Shown here piece by piece: positions 8,666 through 16,798 of a DNA stretch of 64,000 nt; position 1 is the stretch's first letter; each line of letters starts with the position of its first letter. The notes below the pieces were generated by a model. That model was not told the origin of the DNA. It worked only from the letters and a program-made list of their open reading frames with translations, and ran no database searches. Origin of the DNA: Pigmentiphaga sp. NML030171. GTDB lineage: Bacteria; Pseudomonadota; Gammaproteobacteria; Burkholderiales; Burkholderiaceae_B. The translations under genes and the position numbers were made by a program. The stretch is taken from the NCBI RefSeq assembly GCF_002188635.1, contig NZ_NINX01000026.1, positions 30,408 through 94,407 of the forward strand, written 5' to 3'.

Positions 8666-9547
8666 CTACGTTCGGCGAAGCGCGTCCACAAGCTCTTGAT
8701 ATACGCGCCGCACGTCTTCCAGCAGCCGTTCCTCGGTATCGGCCCAATGACGAAAATCGCCCAGGTCCATATTCCGGGCTACCTCTTCGGCGCTCGCGCC
8801 GGCCTGGAATCCCTGTCTGGAGCAACGGTCTATCGTTTCAAGATAGTTCAACATCGATGCCAGGCCGGCCTTGTCGCTGATCGGACCATGCCCTGGCACG
8901 ATGACGTCCACGTCCATTTTCAGCAGCTCTCGCACCACGGCGATCCAGCCGGCCATGTTTCCGGCAAATGCAGCTGGACAAACGCGATTGAAGAACAGAT
9001 CGCCGGTAAAAAGGATCCGCTCGGCAGGCAGCCAGGCCACCGCGTCTCCATCGGTGTGGGCGATTCCTGGATGAAAGCAGACGATTTCGCGTTCGCCTTG
9101 ATGCAGGAACACCCGGTCTTCAAACGTCAGGTCAGGAACGATCACCGGGATGTCGCGCAAATCGGCCGCGAAGTGCGGTCGCTTCGCCGCCCATCGCGCC
9201 GCCGCATCCGGCCCGCCGTTGACGATGTTGGCCCGGCAGGCGCGATGGCAGATGACGCATGCGGAGCGGAATCGGTGTGTGCCAAGGATGTGGTCCACGT
9301 GATGATGCGTCAGCAGTACACGGCCGACCGGCTTGTCGGTGACGCGCTGGATCGCGCCGATGAACGCCTCGTGCATCGAGTTGGTACCCAGGGTGTCGAT
9401 AACCACGCAATGCTCGGGGCCGACGATCAGGCCAGCATTGCTATAGCCTGCATTGCCGTGGGCACCGTTGGGCTGCACATAGGCGAACACCCCGTCCGCC
9501 AGTTCCCGCATGCCGGTTTCCCACTTGAAGAAATTCGCCGTGCTCAT
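8666..9547 (-). CDS. Metallo-beta-lactamase-fold hydrolase
   Basis: A 293-aa protein with the zinc-binding motif THHHVDHILGTH (HxHxDH, residues about 97-108), a further His in FHPGIAHTDGD, the bridging Asp in LFTGDLFFN and the last His in PGHGPIS. The full metal set is intact. Relatives in catabolic operons are often thioesterase- or lactonase-like, but the substrate is unknown. The start at 9547 (MSTANFFKW) overlaps the aldolase gene by 4 bp. It is the last gene of the seven-gene leftward catabolic operon. Confidence 0.85.
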   Translation of the reverse strand: MSTANFFKWETGMRELADGVFAYVQPNGAHGNAGYSNAGLIVGPEHCVVIDTLGTNSMHEAFIGAIQRVTDKPVGRVLLTHHHVDHILGTHRFRSACVICHRACRANIVNGGPDAAARWAAKRPHFAADLRDIPVIVPDLTFEDRVFLHQGEREIVCFHPGIAHTDGDAVAWLPAERILFTGDLFFNRVCPAAFAGNMAGWIAVVRELLKMDVDVIVPGHGPISDKAGLASMLNYLETIDRCSRQGFQAGASAEEVARNMDLGDFRHWADTEERLLEDVRRVYQELVDALRRT

Positions 9548-10329
9548 AGGCAATGCTCTAGAGAAGGATGATCGGCAATGAACTTCTGCCGCAGATTCTG
9601 ATATCCGAAGTACGCCACTACCTCTCGGCCTATGGCACGCAGGGTACGCCTTGCTACCTCCTCGGGAAGCGCGCGCGGCTGGCCGGCTGCTTCCGCGAGC
9701 AATTGCACCCTGCAGGCATTGTCCAGCGAGACAAGCCAGAAGATGCACGATTCGATGGTCGTGCCTACGGTCAGCAAGCCGTGGTTCTGCAACAGCAGGG
9801 CTTTGCGCGAGCCCAGGGTCCGGGCGATAAGCTTCCCCTCTTCGTCGCTAAGCACAATGCCTGAGTACAGTTCCAGTACCGCATGGTCGTCGAAGAAGGC
9901 GCACGCATCCTGGGTAATCGGGTCGAGCTGGCGGCCGAGACTGGCCCACGCCTTTCCATGTGTCGAATGCCCGTGCGCAATGGCCAGAACATCGGGCCTG
10001 GCCTCGTGTATGGCCGCATGCACGGCAAACGACGCGGGATTGAGGATGCCGTCGCCTGCAAGCACCTTTCCGCTCTTGTCGACCAACAGCAGATCGTTTG
10101 TCGTCAGCGTTCCAAAATGGCGGCCGTATGCGTTGACCCAGAAGCAATCGGGTTGGCGGGCATCCCGGACAGTAATGTGCCCCGCCGTTCCCCAGTCCAG
10201 ATTCAAGCTGGAAAGCAGGCGGCAGCCGATCGCGAGTTCGCGACGGCGCCTTTCCGTTTCCTCGCGCACATCCTCCATGGCGGGTGGAATAGTCATCGGA
10301 TACTTGGGCGTTTCTTCGTTTGCTTGCAT
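9544..10329 (-). CDS. Class II aldolase/adducin-family protein
   Basis: A 261-aa member of the zinc-dependent class II aldolase/epimerase fold. It shows the substrate-phosphate-like region SSLNLDWGTAGHITVR near residue 40 and the metal ligands HGHSTHGKAWASLG (HxH) near residue 118; QNHGLLTVG with a third His lies near residue 180. In aromatic catabolic operons such proteins act as aldolases or decarboxylases on hydroxy-substituted acids; here the reaction is not known. It is seven bases downstream of the dehydrogenase gene and overlaps the MBL gene by 4 bp. It is clearly part of the operon. Confidence 0.86.
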   Translation of the reverse strand: MQANEETPKYPMTIPPAMEDVREETERRRRELAIGCRLLSSLNLDWGTAGHITVRDARQPDCFWVNAYGRHFGTLTTNDLLLVDKSGKVLAGDGILNPASFAVHAAIHEARPDVLAIAHGHSTHGKAWASLGRQLDPITQDACAFFDDHAVLELYSGIVLSDEEGKLIARTLGSRKALLLQNHGLLTVGTTIESCIFWLVSLDNACRVQLLAEAAGQPRALPEEVARRTLRAIGREVVAYFGYQNLRQKFIADHPSLEHCL

Positions 10330-10336
10330 GTCAGGC

Positions 10337-11278
10337 CTAGAGCGGATGAGAAAGCGGAGGGGGCACGCGATTTTTCAACGGTTGGCCCGTGATGAACAGA
10401 CCGAGCTGGCCGACGAAAAAATCCAGCAACTTGACGACGGCTCCCGGAGCACTCCACGCAAGATGCGGAGTCAGGCGCACCTTGGGATGGGTGTACAGCG
10501 GATGCTTGTCCGGCAGCGGCTCAGGCGTTGCCACGTCGAGGGAGGCGCGCGCCACGGTCCCATCATCCAGCGCGCGCAGCAGCGCCTCCTGGTCGATCAG
10601 ATCTCCTCGCGCGACATTGACGATGTGCAGCCCAGGTCGGCAAGCCGCAAGGAACGTCTCATTGACGACATGCCGGGTTTGCGGGGTGGACGGCATGCAA
10701 AGAACCAGGTGATCGGCCATTGGCGCGAGCCGCATGGGATCGATGACAGCCTGCACCCCGTCCATGGGGGCGGCGAGCGTCCGGCGCAGGGCCACGACGT
10801 GCATCCCGAATCCCAACGCATGCCGCGCTACCGCAGTGCCTACTGCGCCCACTCCGGCCAGGGCAAGCCTTTTCCCGTGCAATGTTCCTGACATCCGGGG
10901 CTTCCAGTCGTCAGCCGCCTTGATCCATGCTTCAGGAAAGCGCTTTTCGAAACCGAGCATGGTGGCCATCACGAACTCGGCGATGAACGGGGCATTGAGC
11001 CCCGCGGCGGTGGTGACGCAGGGTACGTCGAACATCCATTCCGGATAGGCATCGATTCCCGTTCCCGGAAGCTGGACCCACCTGGTCGCTCCTGGCCATC
11101 CTCGAGGACGAGGTTTTCCGCGCCAAGCCTGCGTTGGCGCTGCCAACAGGACTTCGGTATCGTGGCTCCAGCCTTCGGGGCCGGGCGCTGCATCGATGAT
11201 CAAGTGGTGGGCCAACCGGCTGCGCAGCGCCGCGCCAGTCTGGTCTCCGAACTGCTGGGCAATCAAGGGGAGTTCCAT
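10337..11278 (-). CDS. D-isomer-specific 2-hydroxyacid dehydrogenase
   Basis: NAD(P)-dependent oxidoreductase of the D-2-hydroxyacid dehydrogenase family, 313 aa from the ATG at 11278. The Rossmann motif GVGAVGTAVARHALGFGM and the catalytic Arg in VNVARGDLIDQEAL are clear. The catalytic Glu region is VATPEPLPDKHPL, and the final His is in LTPHLAWS. The start shares one base with the TGA stop of the upstream monooxygenase gene (TGATG), so translation is coupled. It could interconvert a 2-oxoacid product of ring cleavage with its hydroxyacid; that role is inferred from context. Confidence 0.87.
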   Translation of the reverse strand: MELPLIAQQFGDQTGAALRSRLAHHLIIDAAPGPEGWSHDTEVLLAAPTQAWRGKPRPRGWPGATRWVQLPGTGIDAYPEWMFDVPCVTTAAGLNAPFIAEFVMATMLGFEKRFPEAWIKAADDWKPRMSGTLHGKRLALAGVGAVGTAVARHALGFGMHVVALRRTLAAPMDGVQAVIDPMRLAPMADHLVLCMPSTPQTRHVVNETFLAACRPGLHIVNVARGDLIDQEALLRALDDGTVARASLDVATPEPLPDKHPLYTHPKVRLTPHLAWSAPGAVVKLLDFFVGQLGLFITGQPLKNRVPPPLSHPL

Positions 11279-12429
11279 CAAATGGGCGCTCGGAGTTCTT
11301 CCAGGACCTGCGCGGACAAGCCGACAGAATCGGCATTGTCGTAGCCCCGGCCGGCCCATTGTTCCAACTGCCAGCAGCCCAACTGCTTGGACGTCTCCAC
11401 GATGCGTTGGCAACGGGCAAACCGGCGCGACGTGAATCTGGCCAGGGCGCTCGGGACATCCAGCCCGGAGTCGAACAGCAGCTCTCCGAGCACGACAGCG
11501 TCCTCGAATGCCATGGACGCGCCCTGGGCCAGGTGCGGCGTCGTACTGTGGACCGCATCGCCGATCAATACCACCCGGCCCTTAGCCCAGGGGGCGGGGA
11601 GCAACAGCGGCTCCAACGGCCGGTAGACGATGTCCTCGCCCGCCGGCAGCTTGCTTGCCACCTTGCCGACCAAGCCCCCATAGCCTTCGAGACGTTGCGC
11701 CAGGCCGGCCTGCAACTCCTCGGTCTTGAACCACGGATTTTCAGGCTCCGGGGTCAGGAGCAGCAGGTACATCTGCTCGTTGGCCAAGGGAATCAGTCCC
11801 GCGACGCTTTTTTCGCCACGTTGAAATATGGCCCTGTCTACCTCCGGCAAGCGCGGTGCCGTGAACCGCCAGCATCCCTGGCCGGTGAAAACAGGACGAA
11901 CCACGTCGCCGAACAGCATCTGGCGGGTCGCGGAGTTCACTCCGTCCGAGCCAATGACCAGATCGCAGACGAGCCGCCGCCCATCGCTCAGTTGCGCCTC
12001 GACATGAGAAGCATGCTGAGTCAGCGAAGTGACGGTCGTGCCCAGGTCCACGTGGGCGCCCAATGACAGGGCTTCCCGGCTCAGGATGCGATGCAGGCTG
12101 CGGCGCTGGATGCCGCAAGATGATGGGAAGCGCGAATCGCCTACATTCGGCTTGGGGCGGTTGCGCAGCATATTGCCCGCGGCGTCGAAATACGAGCTGA
12201 CGGAATACGGGAAACCTTCCGCCACGCAGGCGTCAGACAAGCCCAGCGCATCCAGCGCGCGTATGGCGTTCGACTGAAGAATGATACCTACGCCGTATAC
12301 GTCCCATAACTTGCTGCGCTCGACCAGATGGGCCTTGACACCGCGTTTTCCCAGCGCGATCGCCGCGGACAGCCCTCCTATGCCCGCACCGATGATCAGT
12401 GCGCGCAGTTCCGACGATGCCGATGTCAT
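11278..12429 (-). CDS. FAD-dependent aromatic-ring monooxygenase (salicylate / hydroxybenzoate hydroxylase type)
   Basis: Class A flavoprotein monooxygenase, 383 aa. The three family fingerprints are present: ALIIGAGIGGLSAAIALGKRG (FAD ADP-binding, residues 10-30, shown complete to the second Gly run), VIGSDGVNSATR (DG motif near residue 160), and VLIGDAVHSTTPHLAQGA (GD motif near 285). Such enzymes hydroxylate phenolic acids, sometimes with decarboxylation. The substrate is unknown. The gene overlaps the FAH-family gene upstream by 4 bp and the dehydrogenase gene downstream by one base. It probably makes the diol that the two-domain dioxygenase of the same operon opens. Confidence 0.9.
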   Translation of the reverse strand: MTSASSELRALIIGAGIGGLSAAIALGKRGVKAHLVERSKLWDVYGVGIILQSNAIRALDALGLSDACVAEGFPYSVSSYFDAAGNMLRNRPKPNVGDSRFPSSCGIQRRSLHRILSREALSLGAHVDLGTTVTSLTQHASHVEAQLSDGRRLVCDLVIGSDGVNSATRQMLFGDVVRPVFTGQGCWRFTAPRLPEVDRAIFQRGEKSVAGLIPLANEQMYLLLLTPEPENPWFKTEELQAGLAQRLEGYGGLVGKVASKLPAGEDIVYRPLEPLLLPAPWAKGRVVLIGDAVHSTTPHLAQGASMAFEDAVVLGELLFDSGLDVPSALARFTSRRFARCQRIVETSKQLGCWQLEQWAGRGYDNADSVGLSAQVLEELRAPI

Positions 12430-13439
12430 GCATGTGCTCCTTCCGATACGCAGGTATTGCGTTGCGACCCAAGGCCCGCGATCGACGCGATGATTTCGTC
12501 GCCTGCTTTCAGAAAGCGCTTGTAGTGCGTGCCGTTGCCCGCCGGCGACCCCGTCAGGATCACGTCTCCGGGCCCGAGGGCAACGCGATTGGAGACATAT
12601 TCGATCTGCCGGGATATATCGAAGATCATGTCCGAGCTCGTTGCATCCTGCATGACCTGGCCGTTGAGTGCCAGGGTCATGTGCAAATCATGCGGATCGG
12701 CGACGAATCTGGCCGGCATGATGAAAGGGCCGAATGGCATGAAGCTGGGGGGAGACTTGCTGGACAGCCAGTCGGAAGCGATGGCGCGCATGTCCGGGCG
12801 GAACAGCCTGTCACGGGCGGTAATGTCGTTGGCGATGGTATAGCCGGCCACATAGCGCATGGCATCTTCCCGGCGCACATGGCGAGCAGGCCTGGCTATC
12901 ACGACAGCCAGCTCGAGCTCCCAATCCGGCTTCTCGATGTCCTCAGGCAGGGCTATGGGATCGAAGGGCCCGATGACGGTGCTGGGCAACTTCGCGAACG
13001 CGTAGGGCAGGCCGTTTCTGGCTCGCTCGTCGATCTTCGCCTGGGCTTGCTCGCGCCGCTGTTCGGCCGTACTGGCCTGGTCGTTCACGCCGCCGCCGAA
13101 ATCCGCCGCATGGTCGATGACATGCTGACGGTAGTTGGCTCCGGTGCAAAGAATCTGCCGAGGAGTGAACGGGGCATGCACTTGCAACTGCCCGGCCGGC
13201 TTCCACAGGGCCTGGCAGTCGGCCTGCTCACGCTCCAGAAAACGGGCCACCGAGTCGATGTTCGCCTCCCAATCTTCGACGAAGTCGAGCAGGCATTCTT
13301 CGCCATGCAGGCGTATGCCGGTCTGATGCCGCCAGCGATTGATGGCGGCAAGCGCCAGGACCTGGTCGCCGCACACCACGGCGGGAAACGGTGCGCAGCC
13401 AGCGATGGAAAAGCTGCCAAATCCGAATGGCAATTGCAT
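12426..13439 (-). CDS. Fumarylacetoacetate hydrolase-family protein
   Basis: A 337-aa FAH-fold hydrolase cleaving C-C bonds of 2,4-dioxo acids or related ring-cleavage products. Visible motifs are ILCTGANYRQHVIDHA (first substrate-binding part, near residue 116), the metal ligands in WELELAVVIARP, YTIANDITARD, and the C-terminal GPGDVILTGSPAGNG. The start at 13439 (MQLPFGFGSF) leaves 8 bp to the dioxygenase gene upstream; the stop overlaps the monooxygenase start (ATGA). It is only distantly similar to the complete fumarylacetoacetase at 16799, so two different FAH enzymes serve this locus. Confidence 0.88.
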   Translation of the reverse strand: MQLPFGFGSFSIAGCAPFPAVVCGDQVLALAAINRWRHQTGIRLHGEECLLDFVEDWEANIDSVARFLEREQADCQALWKPAGQLQVHAPFTPRQILCTGANYRQHVIDHAADFGGGVNDQASTAEQRREQAQAKIDERARNGLPYAFAKLPSTVIGPFDPIALPEDIEKPDWELELAVVIARPARHVRREDAMRYVAGYTIANDITARDRLFRPDMRAIASDWLSSKSPPSFMPFGPFIMPARFVADPHDLHMTLALNGQVMQDATSSDMIFDISRQIEYVSNRVALGPGDVILTGSPAGNGTHYKRFLKAGDEIIASIAGLGSQRNTCVSEGAHA

Positions 13440-13447
13440 GCTCCGGC

Positions 13448-14386
13448 TCACAGGACGCGCTCCTCGGGACGCGTCAAGCGGACCTCTTCCGCCGGCGCCT
13501 CGTCCCGGGGCCTGGATACCCACCATATATGGCCGAACTTGCGACCCCACACGCGTGGAACCCAGGTGTCGTCGAGGTAGTCCGTGTCAGAGGAATACTC
13601 GGCATCCCCTCCTGCAGGATTGAGGATGTAGTAGAAGAAAGTCGAGGAAATGCGATGGCGCCCCAGCCCGAGCGCGCTATGCCAGCCATTTCTATTCATG
13701 TTGGTAGCGCCCGCCATGATCTCGTCGATACTCTCGACCCCGAACGCAATATGTCGGAACGACAGCGACTTGCCCGGCTGCCAGAAGATGTTGTGGTGTT
13801 CATTCCTGCCATCCGCGCGAAGAAAGAACCCGCCTCCATCCTGGATATCGCTGATGCGGAATCCGAGCCGGTTGACATAGAAAGCGGCGGCCCGCCGCAC
13901 ATCGGGATGGGCGAACACGATATGCTGCATCATCTTGGGCTTGGCCTCGGCATACCAGCGCCGGTTCTGATTCCAACGCTCGATGCGGCCCGGCGCATTG
14001 AGCGGATCCGCAGGAGAGGTCACCGGCCTGGGCGTGAATACCTCCAGAATGGTAGGCAGGCCGGCATCGTCCACGAAAGATATCGCCTGCCCGGAAATAC
14101 GTTTGACCTCGCGGTCGGTAGACAGCGACTTCTCGAAAGTCTCCAGCGCCTGCATCGTATCCACTGCCCAGGTAAGCTGCCTGACGCCGGGCCCGGCTTC
14201 AAACGCCGCGGGCAACTCGGGATCGTCTGCCTTGCGCAGCGAAACGACGGACAGGTCCGGCAAGGTGAAATCGCAACGACTTTCATCATCGCCATCGGCT
14301 ACGAGGCCAAAATCAAGATAGAACCGGGTGCTGGCGGCGAAGTCGTGCACCCCATAGGTAACACGACGAATTCCGACTATAGCCAT
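13448..14386 (-). CDS. Two-domain VOC-family extradiol dioxygenase
   Basis: A 312-aa protein with two vicinal-oxygen-chelate domains, like type I extradiol ring-cleavage dioxygenases. The C-terminal domain carries the expected iron ligands: His in MMQHIVFAHPD, His in LSFRHIAFGVES, and Glu in GGDAEYSSDTDY, plus the family-typical HHNIFW and FFYYILNP. The N-terminal domain (RRVTYGVHDFAASTRFYLDF) lacks these and is probably structural. ATG at 14386 gives MAIVGIRRVTYG. It lies 26 bp after the Bug gene stop and 8 bp before the FAH-family gene. I infer that it opens the diol made by the FAD monooxygenase; a non-catecholic ring substrate is also possible. Confidence 0.85.
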   Translation of the reverse strand: MAIVGIRRVTYGVHDFAASTRFYLDFGLVADGDDESRCDFTLPDLSVVSLRKADDPELPAAFEAGPGVRQLTWAVDTMQALETFEKSLSTDREVKRISGQAISFVDDAGLPTILEVFTPRPVTSPADPLNAPGRIERWNQNRRWYAEAKPKMMQHIVFAHPDVRRAAAFYVNRLGFRISDIQDGGGFFLRADGRNEHHNIFWQPGKSLSFRHIAFGVESIDEIMAGATNMNRNGWHSALGLGRHRISSTFFYYILNPAGGDAEYSSDTDYLDDTWVPRVWGRKFGHIWWVSRPRDEAPAEEVRLTRPEERVL

Positions 14387-14412
14387 GATGTTTTCAAGAA
14401 CCTCAAGATGTT

Positions 14413-15417
14413 TTACGCGGGTGTGATGCCCAGCTTGGCAGCGATTCGCTTCCACCGAGCCAGATCGTCTTTCTGAAACCGCGCGAGCTCCGCGGGGCTG
14501 ACATCGAAACGGTCGAGCGACGCGGCATCCCTGAACCTGTCCGCAGCTTTGGTCCTGTTTGCTTGCGTGATGGCATCGTGCAGACGGGCCACTGCTTCGT
14601 CCGGGGTTCCTGGCGGCACGTACAAGGCAGACCAGGCCGAAAACTCGTAGTCGGGCACGCCCGCTTCCTGCAGCGTGGGGACCTCAGGCAGTGCCGACAA
14701 TCGCCGCGCCGACCCCACGGCCAACGCGCGTACCTGCCCCGAACGAATCATGGGCGTGGCAACAGGCAGGTCGCAGAACATCACGTCAACGAAACCGCCC
14801 ACGAGTTCCGTCATGGCATTGGGTGTGGACTTGTAGGGGACATTGAGCATCTTTACGCCCGCGAGCACGCCAAACAGTTCCCCGCCAAGCCGGGATACCG
14901 AGGTTCCGCTGCCAAACGTGAGCTTGCCCGGCTTCTCCTTTGCCAGAGCGATGAACTCGCTGACCGATTTTGCAGGGAAATCCGGCTTGACGACCATGAC
15001 CTGATACAGCTTGGAGACGCCGGCGACCGGTTTCAGGTCTCGGATGGGATCGAAGGGCAGCTGGGCCAGGAGTATGGGATTGGCGACCTGCGTCGTGGAA
15101 GTGGTCAGCATGATGCAGGAGCCGTCGGCCGGTCCGTTGCGAAAAGCGTTGTAGGCAAGCGCCCCGTTTCCGCCCGGCCGGGGATCGATGATGATCGGTA
15201 CCTTCAGCACCTGCGACATGCCTTCGGCCAGCAACCGCATATGCTGATCGGCTGCGGACCCGGGGCCGAACGGAATGATTGCCGTGATGTATTTGGCGGG
15301 GAATCCCGGCGATTGCGCCTTCGCGGGCATGGCCCCGCCGGCGCCCATGGCAAACAGGAAAGAACACAATGCCCTTCTTTTGGCAACCGGAGCGGCTGCC
15401 TTGTCGTGATTTTTCAA
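14413..15417 (-). CDS. Bug-family solute-binding protein, first gene of the leftward catabolic operon
   Basis: Periplasmic binding protein of the TctC/Bug family (334 aa). The start is most likely TTG at 15417: it follows a strong GGAGGAG with six bases between, and there is no ATG near. The resulting leader LKNHDKAAAPVAKRRALCSF, then LFAMGAGGAMPAKA, is a good signal peptide. Family motifs: YITAIIPFGPGSAAD and PIIIDPRPGGNGALA, then KLTFGSGTSVSRLGGELF. The presence of a dedicated binding protein at the head of the operon implies uptake or sensing of the pathway substrate, probably a carboxylated aromatic. No membrane components (TctAB) are in the window. Confidence 0.9.
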   Translation of the reverse strand: MKNHDKAAAPVAKRRALCSFLFAMGAGGAMPAKAQSPGFPAKYITAIIPFGPGSAADQHMRLLAEGMSQVLKVPIIIDPRPGGNGALAYNAFRNGPADGSCIMLTTSTTQVANPILLAQLPFDPIRDLKPVAGVSKLYQVMVVKPDFPAKSVSEFIALAKEKPGKLTFGSGTSVSRLGGELFGVLAGVKMLNVPYKSTPNAMTELVGGFVDVMFCDLPVATPMIRSGQVRALAVGSARRLSALPEVPTLQEAGVPDYEFSAWSALYVPPGTPDEAVARLHDAITQANRTKAADRFRDAASLDRFDVSPAELARFQKDDLARWKRIAAKLGITPA

Positions 15418-15692
15418 TTTAGTCTCCTCCGGGAGAGCAGGGACAACCCCCGGCATATACGCCTCGCCATGAACCCGGATCGTTAGATTAGCGACGCTAG
15501 GGGGCGGCCGGGAAATCGTTTTTGCGGATCCAAGCCATAGGCGCTGCGAATGATCCGCGACCTTGCCGCATCGCTATCCGCGGCGCTTATGCGTTCCATC
15601 CTCCTAAATGATTTTCCAGCCGCGCAGCGCGTGCCTATGCTTGCTGCTTGCTCTTGCGTGGCTACTACAAATCAATAAATGGAGGAGATAAC
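15418..15692. promoter_or_regulatory. Divergent promoter region of the catabolic cluster
   Basis: This 275-bp gap separates the leftward Bug-led operon from the rightward porin-led operon, so both promoters must lie here. It holds a 7-bp inverted repeat GCGGATC (15524-15530) and GATCCGC (15552-15558), about midway, which is a candidate operator for the LysR regulator encoded at 19192. Each flank ends in GGAGGAG followed by a TTG start codon. No clear -35/-10 pair was recognised by eye. Confidence 0.5.
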
Positions 15693-16772
15693 TTGAGCAG
15701 AACTAGACTCTTGCTTGTTGCCGCATGGGGTGCTTTGTGCCTCTCGTCAGAACCCGTTCATGCCCAGAGCAGCGTGACCCTATACGGCGTGCTCGATATC
15801 GGCGTGTACCGCAACAACAACGTCAACGGCAGTTCGATCTCCCGGGCCGAAACCCGGCATGAACCGAGTTATTTCGGCCTGCGGGGAAGCGAGGACTTGG
15901 GGGGCGGACTGAATGCGACGTACCGGCTGGAGGCTTCGGTCGCCGTCGACACCGGTACCAGTACCATGTGGCGCCAGAGCATCGTCGGCTTGGAAAGCCG
16001 GCAGTGGGGCGGGCTCACGCTAGGGCGCCAGTACGACACGATCATCGACCTGGTGGGCGTCGATCCGCCTCGGTTCAATTCGATCACGGCCGTGCATACC
16101 GGCAATTGGGACCGCAGCGCAGGCGTATTCGTGAACAACTCCATCAAGTACCGGACGCCGACATTCGGTGGCCTGACCGGCTCGCTGATGTACATATTCA
16201 AAGAGGACGGCACCTCGGCTACGAATTCCGGCAAGGGCCTGGGGGCAAGCGCGACCTACCAGCAAGGGCGGCTGCGCGTCACGGCGGCCTGGCTCAAGCT
16301 CGATGGCGTCACCCACAGGCCTGCGAACGACGTGGGCCTGGCGAATCTTTTCGGGCTTGCCTTTCCCGCTACCACCAGCACCATCGTCACCAATGACACG
16401 ATAGCCGGCCTAGGCGCTTATTACGACTTCGCCAGGTGGCGGGTTCTTGGCCAGTACACCACGACCAAGCTCAGCGCTGGCACCGGTTCTGAACGCATCA
16501 ACACGCTGTCGGCGGGCATCTCGGCCGTTCCTCAGGGAGAAGGTCTTCGCCCCTCGGTGGGCGTGAACTACTCCCGCCTGGGGGACGCACGCTGGACGAC
16601 CGCCTATGGCATCCTCGATTACTTTCTCAGCAAGCGCACTGACGTCTATGTGCGCGTGGTCTCGCAATGGGCCGGAGGCGCCGCCGCTCCACGCGCGGCG
16701 CTCTATCTCGAAGGCCCATCTTCCAGCAGCCGCCAGACGGTTGTCGGCGTGGGCGTGACACATCGCTTTTGA
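15693..16772 (+). CDS. Gram-negative general porin (OmpC/Bordetella porin family)
   Basis: Outer-membrane trimeric porin, 359 aa. TTG at 15693 is the likely start: GGAGGAG lies five bases upstream and the product begins with a signal peptide ending SSEPVHAQ. The mature start SSVTLYGVLDIGVYRNNN is the classic betaproteobacterial porin N-terminus. The Arg/Glu-rich FGLRGSEDLGGGLNATYRLE follows, and the last residue is Phe (VTHRF), needed for barrel assembly. As the first gene of the rightward operon, 26 bp before the fumarylacetoacetase gene, it probably admits the catabolic substrate across the outer membrane. Confidence 0.92.
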   Translation: MSRTRLLLVAAWGALCLSSEPVHAQSSVTLYGVLDIGVYRNNNVNGSSISRAETRHEPSYFGLRGSEDLGGGLNATYRLEASVAVDTGTSTMWRQSIVGLESRQWGGLTLGRQYDTIIDLVGVDPPRFNSITAVHTGNWDRSAGVFVNNSIKYRTPTFGGLTGSLMYIFKEDGTSATNSGKGLGASATYQQGRLRVTAAWLKLDGVTHRPANDVGLANLFGLAFPATTSTIVTNDTIAGLGAYYDFARWRVLGQYTTTKLSAGTGSERINTLSAGISAVPQGEGLRPSVGVNYSRLGDARWTTAYGILDYFLSKRTDVYVRVVSQWAGGAAAPRAALYLEGPSSSSRQTVVGVGVTHRF

Positions 16773-16798
16773 CCTCGGACGAGGATACGACAACCATC

